Source of the DNA: an uncultured Alcanivorax sp.
GTDB taxonomy: Bacteria > Pseudomonadota > Gammaproteobacteria > Pseudomonadales > Alcanivoracaceae
Length of the DNA: 64,000 nucleotides
Reading direction: 5' to 3'
Assembly: GCF_947258575.1 (NCBI RefSeq)
Contig: NZ_CAMYIV010000011.1
Location: forward strand, 434,001-498,000
The notes beneath the pieces are model-generated. The model was given only the letters and a program-made list of their open reading frames with translations, searched no databases and was not told the origin of the DNA. Positions 8,501-15,389 of this stretch are shown here, in pieces (positions within the stretch are counted from its first letter, which is position 1; every line of letters starts with the position of its first letter). The translations under genes and the position numbers were made by a program.

Positions 8501-10326
8501 AGATCAAGCTGGTGGCGGCCTTCAACCACATGCATATCTTCATTGATCCGGACCCGGACCCGGAGACCACCTTTGTCGAACGTCAGCGGCTATTCACCAC
8601 GCGGGGTACCACCTGGGAGGATTTCGATGCGTCGCTGATTTCCGACGGTGGCGGGGTCTGGTCGCGCAGTGCCAAAAGCATCACTCTCAGTCAGCAGGCC
8701 TGCGACGCTCTGGGTATTGAGCAACGCACCCTGACACCGGCGGAGTTGATCACCGCCATCCTCAAGGCACCGGTGGAGCTGCTCTGGAACGGGGGGATCG
8801 GCACCTACGTAAAAGGGAACAACGAAAGTCCGGCACAGGTGGGAGACCGGGCGAATGATGCCATCCGCATCAATGGTCGCGACCTGCGTTGTCAGGTGGT
8901 GGGCGAGGGCGGCAACCTGGGGCTGACCCAGCTGGGCCGCATCGAGTACGCGCTGAACGGCGGCTGTATCAACACCGATGCCATCGACAATTCCGGTGGT
9001 GTGCACAGCTCCGACCGAGAAGTGAACATCAAGATTCCACTCAACCAGCGGCTACGTGATGGTCGCCTGGACCGGGAAACCCGTGACCCGCTACTGGAGC
9101 GGATGACCGATGACGTGGCAACGGCCGTGCTGCGCGATAATTATGTGCAATGTCTGGCCCTGAGCCTGCTGGAATTCAATGCCGCCAGCCGTCTCGACGA
9201 ACACGCCAACCACTTGCGCACCCTGGAACGCCAGGGCTCGCTCACACGCTCGGTGGAATACCTGCCGGATGATGAAGGGCTCAGCGAGCGACGCACCCGT
9301 GGCAAGGGGCTGACCCGGCCGGAACTGTCGGTGTTGTTGTCCTACACCAAGAACGCCCTGTTTGATGCCATGCTGGCCACGGATGTGCCGGACGACCCCT
9401 TCTTCGATCAGGACGTACTCAACTACTTCCCGAGCGAGTTGGTGGAATCCTTCCGCGAGGATCTATTGGCCCATGGTTTGCGCAGGGAGCTGATTGCTAC
9501 TGTGCTGTCCAACGCGGTGGTCAATCGCATGGGCTTTTCCTTTGTTCACCGTTATGCCGATGAGCATGGGCTGTCCTTGCACCGTATCGTCAAGGCCTAT
9601 GCCATGGCCCATGCGGTATTCGATGGGGACCTTTACTGGGCACCGGTGGATGGCCTGGATGGCAAGGTGGACAGCCAGGTTCAGCTGCGCCTCTATGGTC
9701 GTGTCATCGGCCTGATGAAGCATGTCACCACCTGGCTGATTCATTACAAGTGGGGCCGCCGCCCGGTGGCGGAAGCGGTCAACCGTTATCGCCAGTCCAT
9801 CGGTGAGCTGGAAGCCATGCTGCCGGATATCCTGCCGGGCATTTACCGCCAGGAATGGGACCAGGCCGTGGCCGGTATGGGCGACGATGGCGTGCCGGAA
9901 AAAGAGGCTCGCCTGCTGGCCAACACCATGGTGCTGGGCAGTGCGCCGGACGTGATCGAATTGGCCTCCCAGGCTCAGGTGCCGCTGAAACTGGCGGCGG
10001 AGGTCTACTTCCTGGTGGGCGACCGCCTGCAGATCCTCTGGCTGTTGTCCGCCATCATCGACCTGAGCGTACAGGGTCGCTGGCAGGCCCTGGCCCGCGC
10101 CAACCTGCGCGAGGACTCTTATCGCCTGCATCGTCAGGTGGCTGCCAAGGTGCTGGAACAGGAGGGCGACAATGCCGCCGCTCGCTTTGCTGCCTGGGAA
10201 GAAAAATCCAAGCGCAAGGTCGCCTTCGGCATTCACCGGCTGCAAACCTTACAGGCCGACAGTCCCCACGACTTCATGACCCTGGCAGTGGGGGTGCGCG
10301 AGTTGCGCAAGCTGAGGAGTTTGTAG
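5515..10326 (+). CDS. gdhB: NAD-specific glutamate dehydrogenase, large (180 kDa) type
   Basis: This 1603-residue protein matches the large NAD-dependent glutamate dehydrogenase family (about 1600 residues), which deaminates glutamate to 2-oxoglutarate plus ammonium in catabolism. The N-terminal half has ACT-like regulatory segments. The catalytic core near residues 800-1200 is clear: GGLRWSDRREDFRTE, KAQMVKNAIIVPVGAKGG with the substrate lysines, a Rossmann region with TVVGIGDMGGDVFGNGM, and LWNGGIGTYVK and GEGGNLGLTQ. A helical C-terminal domain follows. The ATG is preceded by GCCGGAGGATTCG, a strong ribosome site. It stands alone between REP-like repeats. In Pseudomonas the orthologue is gdhB; activity there is allosterically controlled, which fits the long N-terminus. 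Confidence 0.95.
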   Translation: MQDDVAQRQALLQAQLEALATAHVGVEHQPLFRSFMAAYFEMSSQAALTARTPEQLFHIAQQHWMMAFQRHPEETLIHLKPPTRPGGLAALRTVTDDVPFLVDSIAMAVRDAGTAIDWTIHPVIQVLRDTHGHMTRVVGVGDGENPAESLVYVEFEPLASDEAYEHLQESLEQVLGELRLVVQDFPAMLDNLEATQKNLSADFPGRDQEELAEARAFIDWLSLDHFTFLGYARSRAEPVDDGIKLSLDHDAGLGLARPGSRYANAEEFIAPHDEMAKYIAHGRLVVVTKANARSPIHHPHYMDVVSVKRLAEDGTVEGTDRYIGLFSLDAYINRPRDIPLIRRKVNYVLDRSRLPERSHSGKHLRDIIYQLPRDELFQCSEEELYSICMGIRALRDRHHLSLFMRRDRYGRFYSCMVYLSRERYSRELRDHVTAELKQLCNGSSVERTVDFLREGLARIHCIIRIPQGTHLAMSQAQVEERLLAVTRTWADQLRDILRQEGEHGEEGAALAQRYGDAFPLGYQESTDPMEAAADIHYLAQLNDRQPVLPSLSINSGDGAACPTSLRLYSQNKPIGLSDVLPALENFGLRVVRQEPTQVMPRDGGAQWVQVFDVQVHGDCALGPVQQKRFFEEAFLECWHGNTENDGLNRLVLLAGLNSRQIVCLRTLTKYLVQTGLPYSQNYMEQLLADHASIARSLVQLFETRFDPAISDERRKNEGIKLAQTLDHQLDQVASLDADRVLRAFLSVVRAGLRTNFYQPDAAGHDKSYVSLKLDPSQVSELPPPLPMYETFVYSPQMEGIHLRGGPVARGGLRWSDRREDFRTEVLGLVKAQMVKNAIIVPVGAKGGFVLKRGTPADRDAWQQQGVTCYKEFIRGLLDITDNRVADQVVPPAAVVRHDGDDPYLVVAADKGTATFSDIANGLAEEYGFWLGDAFASGGSAGYDHKKMGITARGAWESVKRHFREAGKDIQTTPFTVVGIGDMGGDVFGNGMLLSEQIKLVAAFNHMHIFIDPDPDPETTFVERQRLFTTRGTTWEDFDASLISDGGGVWSRSAKSITLSQQACDALGIEQRTLTPAELITAILKAPVELLWNGGIGTYVKGNNESPAQVGDRANDAIRINGRDLRCQVVGEGGNLGLTQLGRIEYALNGGCINTDAIDNSGGVHSSDREVNIKIPLNQRLRDGRLDRETRDPLLERMTDDVATAVLRDNYVQCLALSLLEFNAASRLDEHANHLRTLERQGSLTRSVEYLPDDEGLSERRTRGKGLTRPELSVLLSYTKNALFDAMLATDVPDDPFFDQDVLNYFPSELVESFREDLLAHGLRRELIATVLSNAVVNRMGFSFVHRYADEHGLSLHRIVKAYAMAHAVFDGDLYWAPVDGLDGKVDSQVQLRLYGRVIGLMKHVTTWLIHYKWGRRPVAEAVNRYRQSIGELEAMLPDILPGIYRQEWDQAVAGMGDDGVPEKEARLLANTMVLGSAPDVIELASQAQVPLKLAAEVYFLVGDRLQILWLLSAIIDLSVQGRWQALARANLREDSYRLHRQVAAKVLEQEGDNAAARFAAWEEKSKRKVAFGIHRLQTLQADSPHDFMTLAVGVRELRKLRSL

Positions 10327-10350
10327 GGGGCGCAGGCACCACCTCCCCCG

Positions 10351-10442
10351 TTGGAGCCTTGCTCGCAAGGCGAAAGGGTTGCCCGTTTCGCCAAGTGCTG
10401 GCAGTAAATCGCCGCCATTCGCCTTGCAAGCAAGGCTCCAAC
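10351..10442. repeat. REP doublet (Pseudomonas-like inverted pair)
   Basis: GTTGGAGCCTTGCTCGCAAG starts a 25-base arm (10351-10375); the inverted copy with one mismatch lies at 10418-10442. Each arm is itself a hairpin (CCTTGC-TC-GCAAGG). This is the layout of REP pairs in Pseudomonas (REPINs or BIMEs). A lone relative lies at 11601-11630, so this pair and that singlet bracket the radical SAM gene. Confidence 0.8.
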
Positions 10443-10496
10443 GGATTGGCTGGGCAAGGTTGGTTAAAAAGTATTGAGTCCGGGCTCTTCTCGATA

Positions 10497-10516
10497 TACT
10501 GTACAAAAAGACAGTA
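10497..10516 (+). promoter_or_regulatory. LexA (SOS) box upstream of the radical SAM gene
   Basis: TACTGT-acaaaaag-ACAGTA is a perfect inverted repeat of the gamma-proteobacterial LexA consensus (CTGT-N8-ACAG). It ends 16 bases before the start codon, so LexA would cover the promoter. In P. aeruginosa the orthologue PA0069 is a reported member of the LexA regulon, so the site fits known biology. Confidence 0.9.
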
Positions 10517-10532
10517 TTCGACAGGAGCCATT

Positions 10533-11588
10533 ATGCCTGCTCTGAACCGGGGTACCCTCAGCCAGATACCGGGGCGCTTTGCCGCCAGCCATAGCGATAT
10601 GGATGATGCGCCGGTGAACCGGCCCACCCGCTATCACCATGAACAGGCGAAAAGCCTGATCATGACCAACCGCAGCCCGGACCTGCCATTCGAGCAGAGC
10701 ATCAACCCTTACCGGGGTTGCGAGCATGGCTGCATCTACTGCTATGCGCGCCCCAATCATGCCTATGTGGATCTGTCGCCGGGGCAGGATTTCGAGAGCG
10801 AAATCTTCTGCAAGGACAATGCGGCGGAGGTGCTTCGCGACAGCCTGCGCAAGCCTTCTTACCGCTGCCGCCCCATTGTGTTGGGCACGGTGACAGATCC
10901 TTACCAGCCCATTGAAAGAGAGCGTCGTATCACCCGCGAATTGCTGCAGGTGCTGGTGGATTGCCAGCATCCCTTCAGCCTGATCACCAAGAGTACCCTG
11001 GTACTGCGCGATCTTGACCTGATTGCGCCCATGGCGCGCCAGGGCAGAGCGTCGGTGGCGGTGTCCGTGACCACACTGGATAACCGTCTCAAAGGCGAGC
11101 TGGAGCCCCGGGCCAGTGGTGGCCGTGAGCGTATCAAGGTGATTCGTGAGCTGAGCCGGGCCGGGGTGCCAGTGACTGCTCTGGTGGCGCCGGTCATTCC
11201 CTTCATCAACGACCATGAGCTGGAAGATATTGTCGAGCAGGTGGCCCAGGCCGGTGCTCAGCAGGCGGGTTATGTGGTGTTGCGATTGCCCCATGAAGTG
11301 GGGCCGCTGTGGGAGGAATGGTTGCACGAGCATTACCCGGAGCGGGCGGAGAAGGTGATGTCGGTGATGCGGGATCTCCATGGTGGTGCCGTCTATGACA
11401 GCCGCTGGCACCAGCGACAAAGCGGGCAGGGGGCCTGGGCGCATTTGCTGCGCCAGCGTTTTGCATCTGCTTGCAAAGCGGCCGGACTGCTGGCCCAGGA
11501 AGAGCAATCTCTGGATTGCAGTGGCTTTGTGCCGCCAGGCCCCCATGGTCAGCTCAACCTGTGGGGCGTGGCAGAAGGCATGGCCTGA
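10533..11588 (+). CDS. PA0069-family radical SAM protein, SOS controlled
   Basis: A 351-residue radical SAM enzyme of the PA0069 / Rv2578c family. The [4Fe-4S] cysteine triad is in NPYRGCEHGCIYCYARP (about residues 60-76; CxxxCxxC), with conserved TDPYQPIE and VLGTV segments after it and VSVTTLD and LVAPVIPFIND further on. The ATG at 10533 after GACAGGAGCC was chosen: an open frame continues upstream through the dehydrogenase gene and REP pair, but only this start follows a ribosome site and the LexA box. The reaction is not known; SOS control suggests a role after DNA damage, possibly nucleic-acid repair. No partner gene is adjacent. Confidence 0.9.
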   Translation: MPALNRGTLSQIPGRFAASHSDMDDAPVNRPTRYHHEQAKSLIMTNRSPDLPFEQSINPYRGCEHGCIYCYARPNHAYVDLSPGQDFESEIFCKDNAAEVLRDSLRKPSYRCRPIVLGTVTDPYQPIERERRITRELLQVLVDCQHPFSLITKSTLVLRDLDLIAPMARQGRASVAVSVTTLDNRLKGELEPRASGGRERIKVIRELSRAGVPVTALVAPVIPFINDHELEDIVEQVAQAGAQQAGYVVLRLPHEVGPLWEEWLHEHYPERAEKVMSVMRDLHGGAVYDSRWHQRQSGQGAWAHLLRQRFASACKAAGLLAQEEQSLDCSGFVPPGPHGQLNLWGVAEGMA

Positions 11589-11600
11589 AGCGATGGCGCT

Positions 11601-11630
11601 GTTGGAGCTTTGCTCGCAAAGTGAAGATTC
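11601..11630. repeat. Single REP-like unit
   Basis: GTTGGAGCTTTGCTCGCAAA matches one arm of the doublet at 10351-10442 with a compensating change in the stem (CTTTGC-TC-GCAAAG). It lies just past the radical SAM stop codon and may help terminate or stabilise that transcript. Confidence 0.65.
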
Positions 11631-11679
11631 CCGTGAAAGCCAAGGCTCTCCAGAGGTAGTGATAAGGCGCACTTCAGTT

Positions 11680-11742
11680 AAGTGACCATTGGTTATTTAC
11701 AGGGGCGGGCCTTTCCTCTAAATTAGTGACCAATGGTTACTT
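11680..11742 (+). promoter_or_regulatory. Promoter with two TetR-like operators for the dehydrogenase
   Basis: A good sigma-70 promoter is visible: TTTACA (11696-11701), 17-base spacer, TAAATT (11719-11724). Two near-identical imperfect palindromes flank it: AAGTGACCATTGGTTATTT (11680-11698), covering the -35, and TAGTGACCAATGGTTACTT (11724-11742), directly after the -10. Size and symmetry suit TetR-family repressors. The regulator may be the TetR gene at 12703, though that gene's own upstream region lacks the motif. Confidence 0.7.
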
Positions 11743-11756
11743 AATGGAGAGAAAGC

Positions 11757-12518
11757 ATGCAAGCGGTCGTTATCACTGGCGCCAGCGCCGGTATTGGTAA
11801 GGAATTTGCCCGGCAGTTGGCGGTGGAAGGGAAAAACCTGGTTTTGGTGGCCCGACGGCTGGATCGCCTTGAGGCCTTGGCTGGCGAGTTGCGTGAGCGA
11901 CACGGTATTGAGGTCGCCTGTATCGCCTCGGATCTGGCACAGCCTGACGCCTCGGCCGAGCTGGTAACGGCACTGGAACAACAGCAGATCGGAGTGACTG
12001 GCCTGATCAACAATGCAGGTTTTGGTGACCGAGGTCAGTTTGCGGATCTGGATCTGCAGCGCCAGCTGGATATGGTGCAGGTGAATGTCACCGCTCTGGT
12101 GGATCTGACCTGGCGCCTGGTGCCGGCGCTCAAGCAGGCAAAGGAGGCGTTTGTGATCAATGTGGCGTCTTCAGCGGCCTTCCAGGCTGGCCCGAACATG
12201 ACTATTTATTACGCCACCAAGGCGTTTGTCTTGTCGTTTTCTGAAGGCCTGCACGAAGAGCTGAAAGGTAACGGAATCGCGGTCAGCGCTCTGTGCCCCG
12301 GTGCGACCGATTCAGAATTTGCCAGCGAAGCCCACATGACCGATACCTTGTTGTTCAAGGCCGGCACCATGACGACCGAGGCGGTGGTGAAAAAATCCCT
12401 GGCAGGACGCCGACGCGCCATTGTGATTCCCGGCCTGAAAAATTTGTTGCTGGTGTGGATGGGCAAGTTCTCGCCCCGTATGATTACCCGCCGCATGGCA
12501 GGCATGCTGCAGGCGTAA
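11757..12518 (+). CDS. Short-chain dehydrogenase/reductase
   Basis: Classical SDR of 253 residues. It has the NAD(P) loop TGASAGIG (residues 7-14), the NNAG motif, catalytic Ser in NVASSAAFQ, and YxxxK in YYATKAF. The arginines after the second strand (VARRLDR) suggest NADP(H). Substrate is unknown. The C-terminal tail (IPGLKNLLLVWMGKFSPRMITRRMAGML) is amphipathic or hydrophobic, as in lipid-active DltE/YqjQ-like SDRs. The gene follows a promoter with twin operators and is likely tightly repressed; it ends at a REP-like palindrome, so it is probably transcribed alone. Confidence 0.9.
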   Translation: MQAVVITGASAGIGKEFARQLAVEGKNLVLVARRLDRLEALAGELRERHGIEVACIASDLAQPDASAELVTALEQQQIGVTGLINNAGFGDRGQFADLDLQRQLDMVQVNVTALVDLTWRLVPALKQAKEAFVINVASSAAFQAGPNMTIYYATKAFVLSFSEGLHEELKGNGIAVSALCPGATDSEFASEAHMTDTLLFKAGTMTTEAVVKKSLAGRRRAIVIPGLKNLLLVWMGKFSPRMITRRMAGMLQA

Positions 12519-12539
12519 TCTGCGCTGGCGGATCTCTGG

Positions 12540-12614
12540 CGTAGGGTGCACTGAGCCTTAGGCGAACTGCACCACCAAACGGTGGGCTGCACCCTGCGCT
12601 CAGCGCCCCCTACA
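12540..12614. repeat. REP-like palindrome, GTAGGGTG family (copy 2)
   Basis: The left arm begins CGTAGGGTGCACTGAGCC and nearly equals the arm of copy 1. The right arm (12581-12614) has drifted (GCGCTCAGCGCCCCCTAC), so the long hairpin is imperfect. It lies directly downstream of the dehydrogenase. Confidence 0.75.
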
Positions 12615-12645
12615 GGTCCCGACTGGATAATAATGTCGGCCGGAT

Positions 12646-12661
12646 ATCATGCTTGCATGAT
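12646..12661. promoter_or_regulatory. Perfect 16-base palindrome upstream of the TetR gene
   Basis: ATCATGC-TT-GCATGAT is a perfect palindrome 41 bases before the TetR start. Its place suits autoregulation, but the sequence differs from the operators at 11680-11742. It could be a chance palindrome. Confidence 0.4.
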
Positions 12662-12702
12662 TAAAAGCTGGCACTGATTCCTGATTCAAACAGAGGTTCC
12701 CT

Positions 12703-13320
12703 ATGGCCGAATGTGTTTTTCAGCGTGCCCGCTCACCGGAGCAGAAGGCCGAACGGCGCGCCCAGATTCTTGCGGCGGCGGCAACCTTCTTTGAGCAGGA
12801 GCGTTTTGAAGCCATCAGTCTTGCCTCCATTGCTCGCAGGGCCGGCGTCACCAAGGCAGCGTTGTATCGTTACTTCCCTTCCAAGGAAGCACTGTTTCTT
12901 GGCTTGTACCTGGATGAACTGGAGCGGGTAAGCCATGCGCCAGTGGATGACAGTTTGCCACTGTGGCAGGCCTTGTCGGAGATGCTGGTGGCGCGCACAT
13001 TGTTTTGCCGGCTTACAGCGATCCTCCACTCGGTGCTGGAACAGAATCTGGATGAGGCGGCGGCCCTGGCGTTCAAACAGTCCCTGCTAGCGCATTTCGC
13101 GCAATTGGCTCAGCGTCTGCAGCAGGCCTATGGTCTGTCCAGCGATAAGGCGGCCACTTATCTGATGCAGGTACAGCAAACCTTGATTGGTTGCTGGGCT
13201 GTCAGTCATCCGGCACCGGTGGTTGAAAAGGTGCTGGATGCCCCCGGGCTGGATCTTTTTCGGGTGGATTTCCAAGCGGCGTTGCAGGCTCAGCTCAAGG
13301 CGCTGGAGATGGCGCTGTGA
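12703..13320 (+). CDS. TetR family transcriptional regulator
   Basis: A 205-residue regulator with an N-terminal TetR helix-turn-helix (about residues 17-63): RAQILAAAATFFEQERFEAISLAS and the recognition part VTKAALYRYFPSKEALF. The rest is a helical ligand-binding and dimer domain of ordinary length. Its stop overlaps the start of the downstream hydrolase (TGATG), so the two are translationally coupled and probably form one operon. Targets may be its own operon and the dehydrogenase upstream; the ligand is unknown. Confidence 0.9.
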   Translation: MAECVFQRARSPEQKAERRAQILAAAATFFEQERFEAISLASIARRAGVTKAALYRYFPSKEALFLGLYLDELERVSHAPVDDSLPLWQALSEMLVARTLFCRLTAILHSVLEQNLDEAAALAFKQSLLAHFAQLAQRLQQAYGLSSDKAATYLMQVQQTLIGCWAVSHPAPVVEKVLDAPGLDLFRVDFQAALQAQLKALEMAL

Positions 13321-13958
13321 TGGATTTGCTGTGGAACCGGGCCGAGCAGCCTGTGGCGCTGTTGGTGCTGGCCCACGGCGCCGGCGCGCCCATGGACAGT
13401 GACTTCATGAACGCCATGGCGGAGGCAGTGGCCGATCAGGGAATCTCCGTAGTCCGGTTCGAGTTTCCCTATATGGCGCGTCGTCGCCAGGAACAGCGCA
13501 AGTTCCCACCCAATCGCGCCCCGCAGTTGCTGGCGCACTTCCGGGACGTTCTGGCGGCATTACCGGACGACAACCTGCCGATCTGGATCGGTGGCAAGTC
13601 CATGGGCGGCCGCATGGCATCACTGCTGGCAGCGCAAGCCGACTGCCCACCTATCCATGGCGTGGTGGCGTTGGGTTATCCGTTTCACCCACCGGGAAAA
13701 CCGGAGAAAACCCGCACTGAGCATCTGCCACATCTGGCTGTCCCCATGCTGATTTGCCAGGGTGAACGTGACCCCTTCGGCAAGCCGCAGGAGGTGACGA
13801 ATTATGGTTTGCCGCAAGCCATCTCTTTACACTGGCTGCCCCATGGGGATCATGATTTTCGACCACTAAAGCGCAGTGGTCTTGAGCAGACCGATTTGAT
13901 TGGCGACGCTGCTGTCAGGGCAGCATGGTTCATCAGGGAAATAAGAGAGGCACAATGA
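13320..13958 (+). CDS. Alpha/beta-fold hydrolase (KANL3/Tex30-like)
   Basis: A 212-residue alpha/beta hydrolase. It shows LVLAHGAGAPMDSDF near the N-terminus (oxyanion region), the nucleophile elbow GGKSMGG, the acid in ICQGERDPFG and the catalytic His in HGDHDF. This is the pattern of the bacterial family related to KANL3/Tex30 and dienelactone hydrolase. Substrate is unknown. The ATG at 13320 overlaps the TetR stop by one base; a GTG one codon earlier is also possible. The coupling to a TetR gene suggests that the regulator controls or senses its substrate. Confidence 0.85.
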   Translation: MDLLWNRAEQPVALLVLAHGAGAPMDSDFMNAMAEAVADQGISVVRFEFPYMARRRQEQRKFPPNRAPQLLAHFRDVLAALPDDNLPIWIGGKSMGGRMASLLAAQADCPPIHGVVALGYPFHPPGKPEKTRTEHLPHLAVPMLICQGERDPFGKPQEVTNYGLPQAISLHWLPHGDHDFRPLKRSGLEQTDLIGDAAVRAAWFIREIREAQ

Positions 13959-13988
13959 CGTGCCGGTAGGGAAGGGAAAGGGAGTGAC

Positions 13989-15389
13989 ATGGAAGCCTGT
14001 AATTATCACCTGAAGAAGCCAGGGAGCTGGCATTGCTCCGGGTGCAGCAAACGGTTTTGTGGGCAGTGTGTGCCCGGTGGAGAAGAGAATTTTCGTCCTG
14101 GTCTGCCGCGCTGTGTGTTGTGCAGCCAACAACTGGACTGGCAGGGCGATGGTGAGCCTGGAACGCCATTCTGGCAGCGCTCCGGGGAAATCCTGCAATA
14201 CCCGCTCAAGCCGCCGGCGTTATGGCTGATTCTGTCTCTGGGCATTGCCAGTGTGCTGCCTCTGGGGCTGCTTACGGGCCTGTTGTTATTGTTTCTGGCT
14301 CTCACCCTGTTTGTTTATTCGCTGGTAGTGATCGCGGAGGTCGCCGGCAATGACTGGGTGCCGCCATCCCCGATGGATGTGATGTCCGAGGGAGGCTTGC
14401 TGGTCAAGCAAATCGTCCTGTTGATTACCTTGTTTACGGTGCCCCTGTTGCTGGTGTCAACGTCCATGGTTCTGGCCATGGGGCTGCTGGCCCTGGCTGC
14501 GCTGGTGTTGCCGGCGGCGGTGATGATTCTTGCAGTGAGTCGATCTCTGCGCATGGCGTTGAACCCGTTGCGCTGGTTGCAGCTGGTGGTCACTGTCGGG
14601 CTGTCCTATCTGCTTTTGTGGTTTGCCGTTATGGCGGTGACGGCGGCTCCGTCGTTACTGCAAACCCAGAGTGATTTTCAATTGTTGGTATTTCTGGGCA
14701 CGGCGTTCTCGGTTTATACGACGATTGTTGCCTCTGCCATGATGGGCGCCATGCTCAATGAAAAAGCTCGCGAACTGGGGCTGGCAGAAGATGAACCCCG
14801 GGGGCGTTCTCTGGCCGCTGATGATTTTGATGTGGCAGAAGCGCTGGGTTCTGCCCACATCTATGCTCAGGAAGGGCGTTTTGATGATGCGCTGGGCGTG
14901 GTGAATCGTGGCCTCAATACCGCCCCAATGCACCAGGAACTGAACTGGCGCCGGCTGCGTCTGTTGCGCTTGCTGGAAAAGGACAAACCCTGGCAGGCGC
15001 ATCTTGCTCGTTTTCTTCGCCAGCAATTTGCCAGTGGCAACGATGGATCCGCTGTGCAGATCTGGCTGGAAGTCCAGCAGCAACAGCCTGGATTTCGCTT
15101 TGATGAAGAGGGAAGTTTGACGCTGTCGTTAGCGCAGGCACTGTACCAAAGAGGGCGATTGAAAGAAGCTCGGCATTTATTGGTAAACCTGCATCAACGG
15201 GCACCAGGATTCCCGTTGTTGGGTGAGGCCTACGTGCTGCTGGCGCGACTTTATATGGAGCTGGACGGGGATTTGATCCGATCCGGCAAGTTGTTGGCCT
15301 TTGTAGAAAAGCATTTTCCTGATCAATTTCAGAGTCAGGAATCCTGCGAAGCCAGGCAAGTGTTCCAGCGTCTTAAAGACGCTGGCTAA
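13989..15389 (+). CDS. Multi-pass membrane protein with Cys-rich head and TPR-like tail
   Basis: I do not recognise a named family. Three parts are visible. Residues 1-50 carry a Cys/His cluster (CNYHLKKPGSWHCSGCSKRFCGQC, later CVLC) like a B-box or treble-clef zinc site. Residues about 70-260 hold about five hydrophobic segments and resemble DUF4013/Yip1-type membrane domains. The last 190 residues are helical and TPR-like (AEALGSAHIYAQEGRFDDALGVVNRGL). It ends 17 bases inside the convergent rhomboid gene. The TPR-like tail of both neighbours hints at a shared process, but this is inference. Confidence 0.75.
   Translation: MEACNYHLKKPGSWHCSGCSKRFCGQCVPGGEENFRPGLPRCVLCSQQLDWQGDGEPGTPFWQRSGEILQYPLKPPALWLILSLGIASVLPLGLLTGLLLLFLALTLFVYSLVVIAEVAGNDWVPPSPMDVMSEGGLLVKQIVLLITLFTVPLLLVSTSMVLAMGLLALAALVLPAAVMILAVSRSLRMALNPLRWLQLVVTVGLSYLLLWFAVMAVTAAPSLLQTQSDFQLLVFLGTAFSVYTTIVASAMMGAMLNEKARELGLAEDEPRGRSLAADDFDVAEALGSAHIYAQEGRFDDALGVVNRGLNTAPMHQELNWRRLRLLRLLEKDKPWQAHLARFLRQQFASGNDGSAVQIWLEVQQQQPGFRFDEEGSLTLSLAQALYQRGRLKEARHLLVNLHQRAPGFPLLGEAYVLLARLYMELDGDLIRSGKLLAFVEKHFPDQFQSQESCEARQVFQRLKDAG

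Noticed and set aside
9855-10532. Upstream extension of the radical SAM frame into the dehydrogenase gene
   Set aside because: The extension runs antiphase through the dehydrogenase and the REP pair; a ribosome site and a LexA box mark the start at 10533.
12646-12661. Palindrome ATCATGC-TT-GCATGAT as a LexA or TetR site shared with the operators at 11680
   Set aside because: It matches neither LexA (CTGT-N8-ACAG) nor the GTGACC motif; kept only as an unassigned palindrome.
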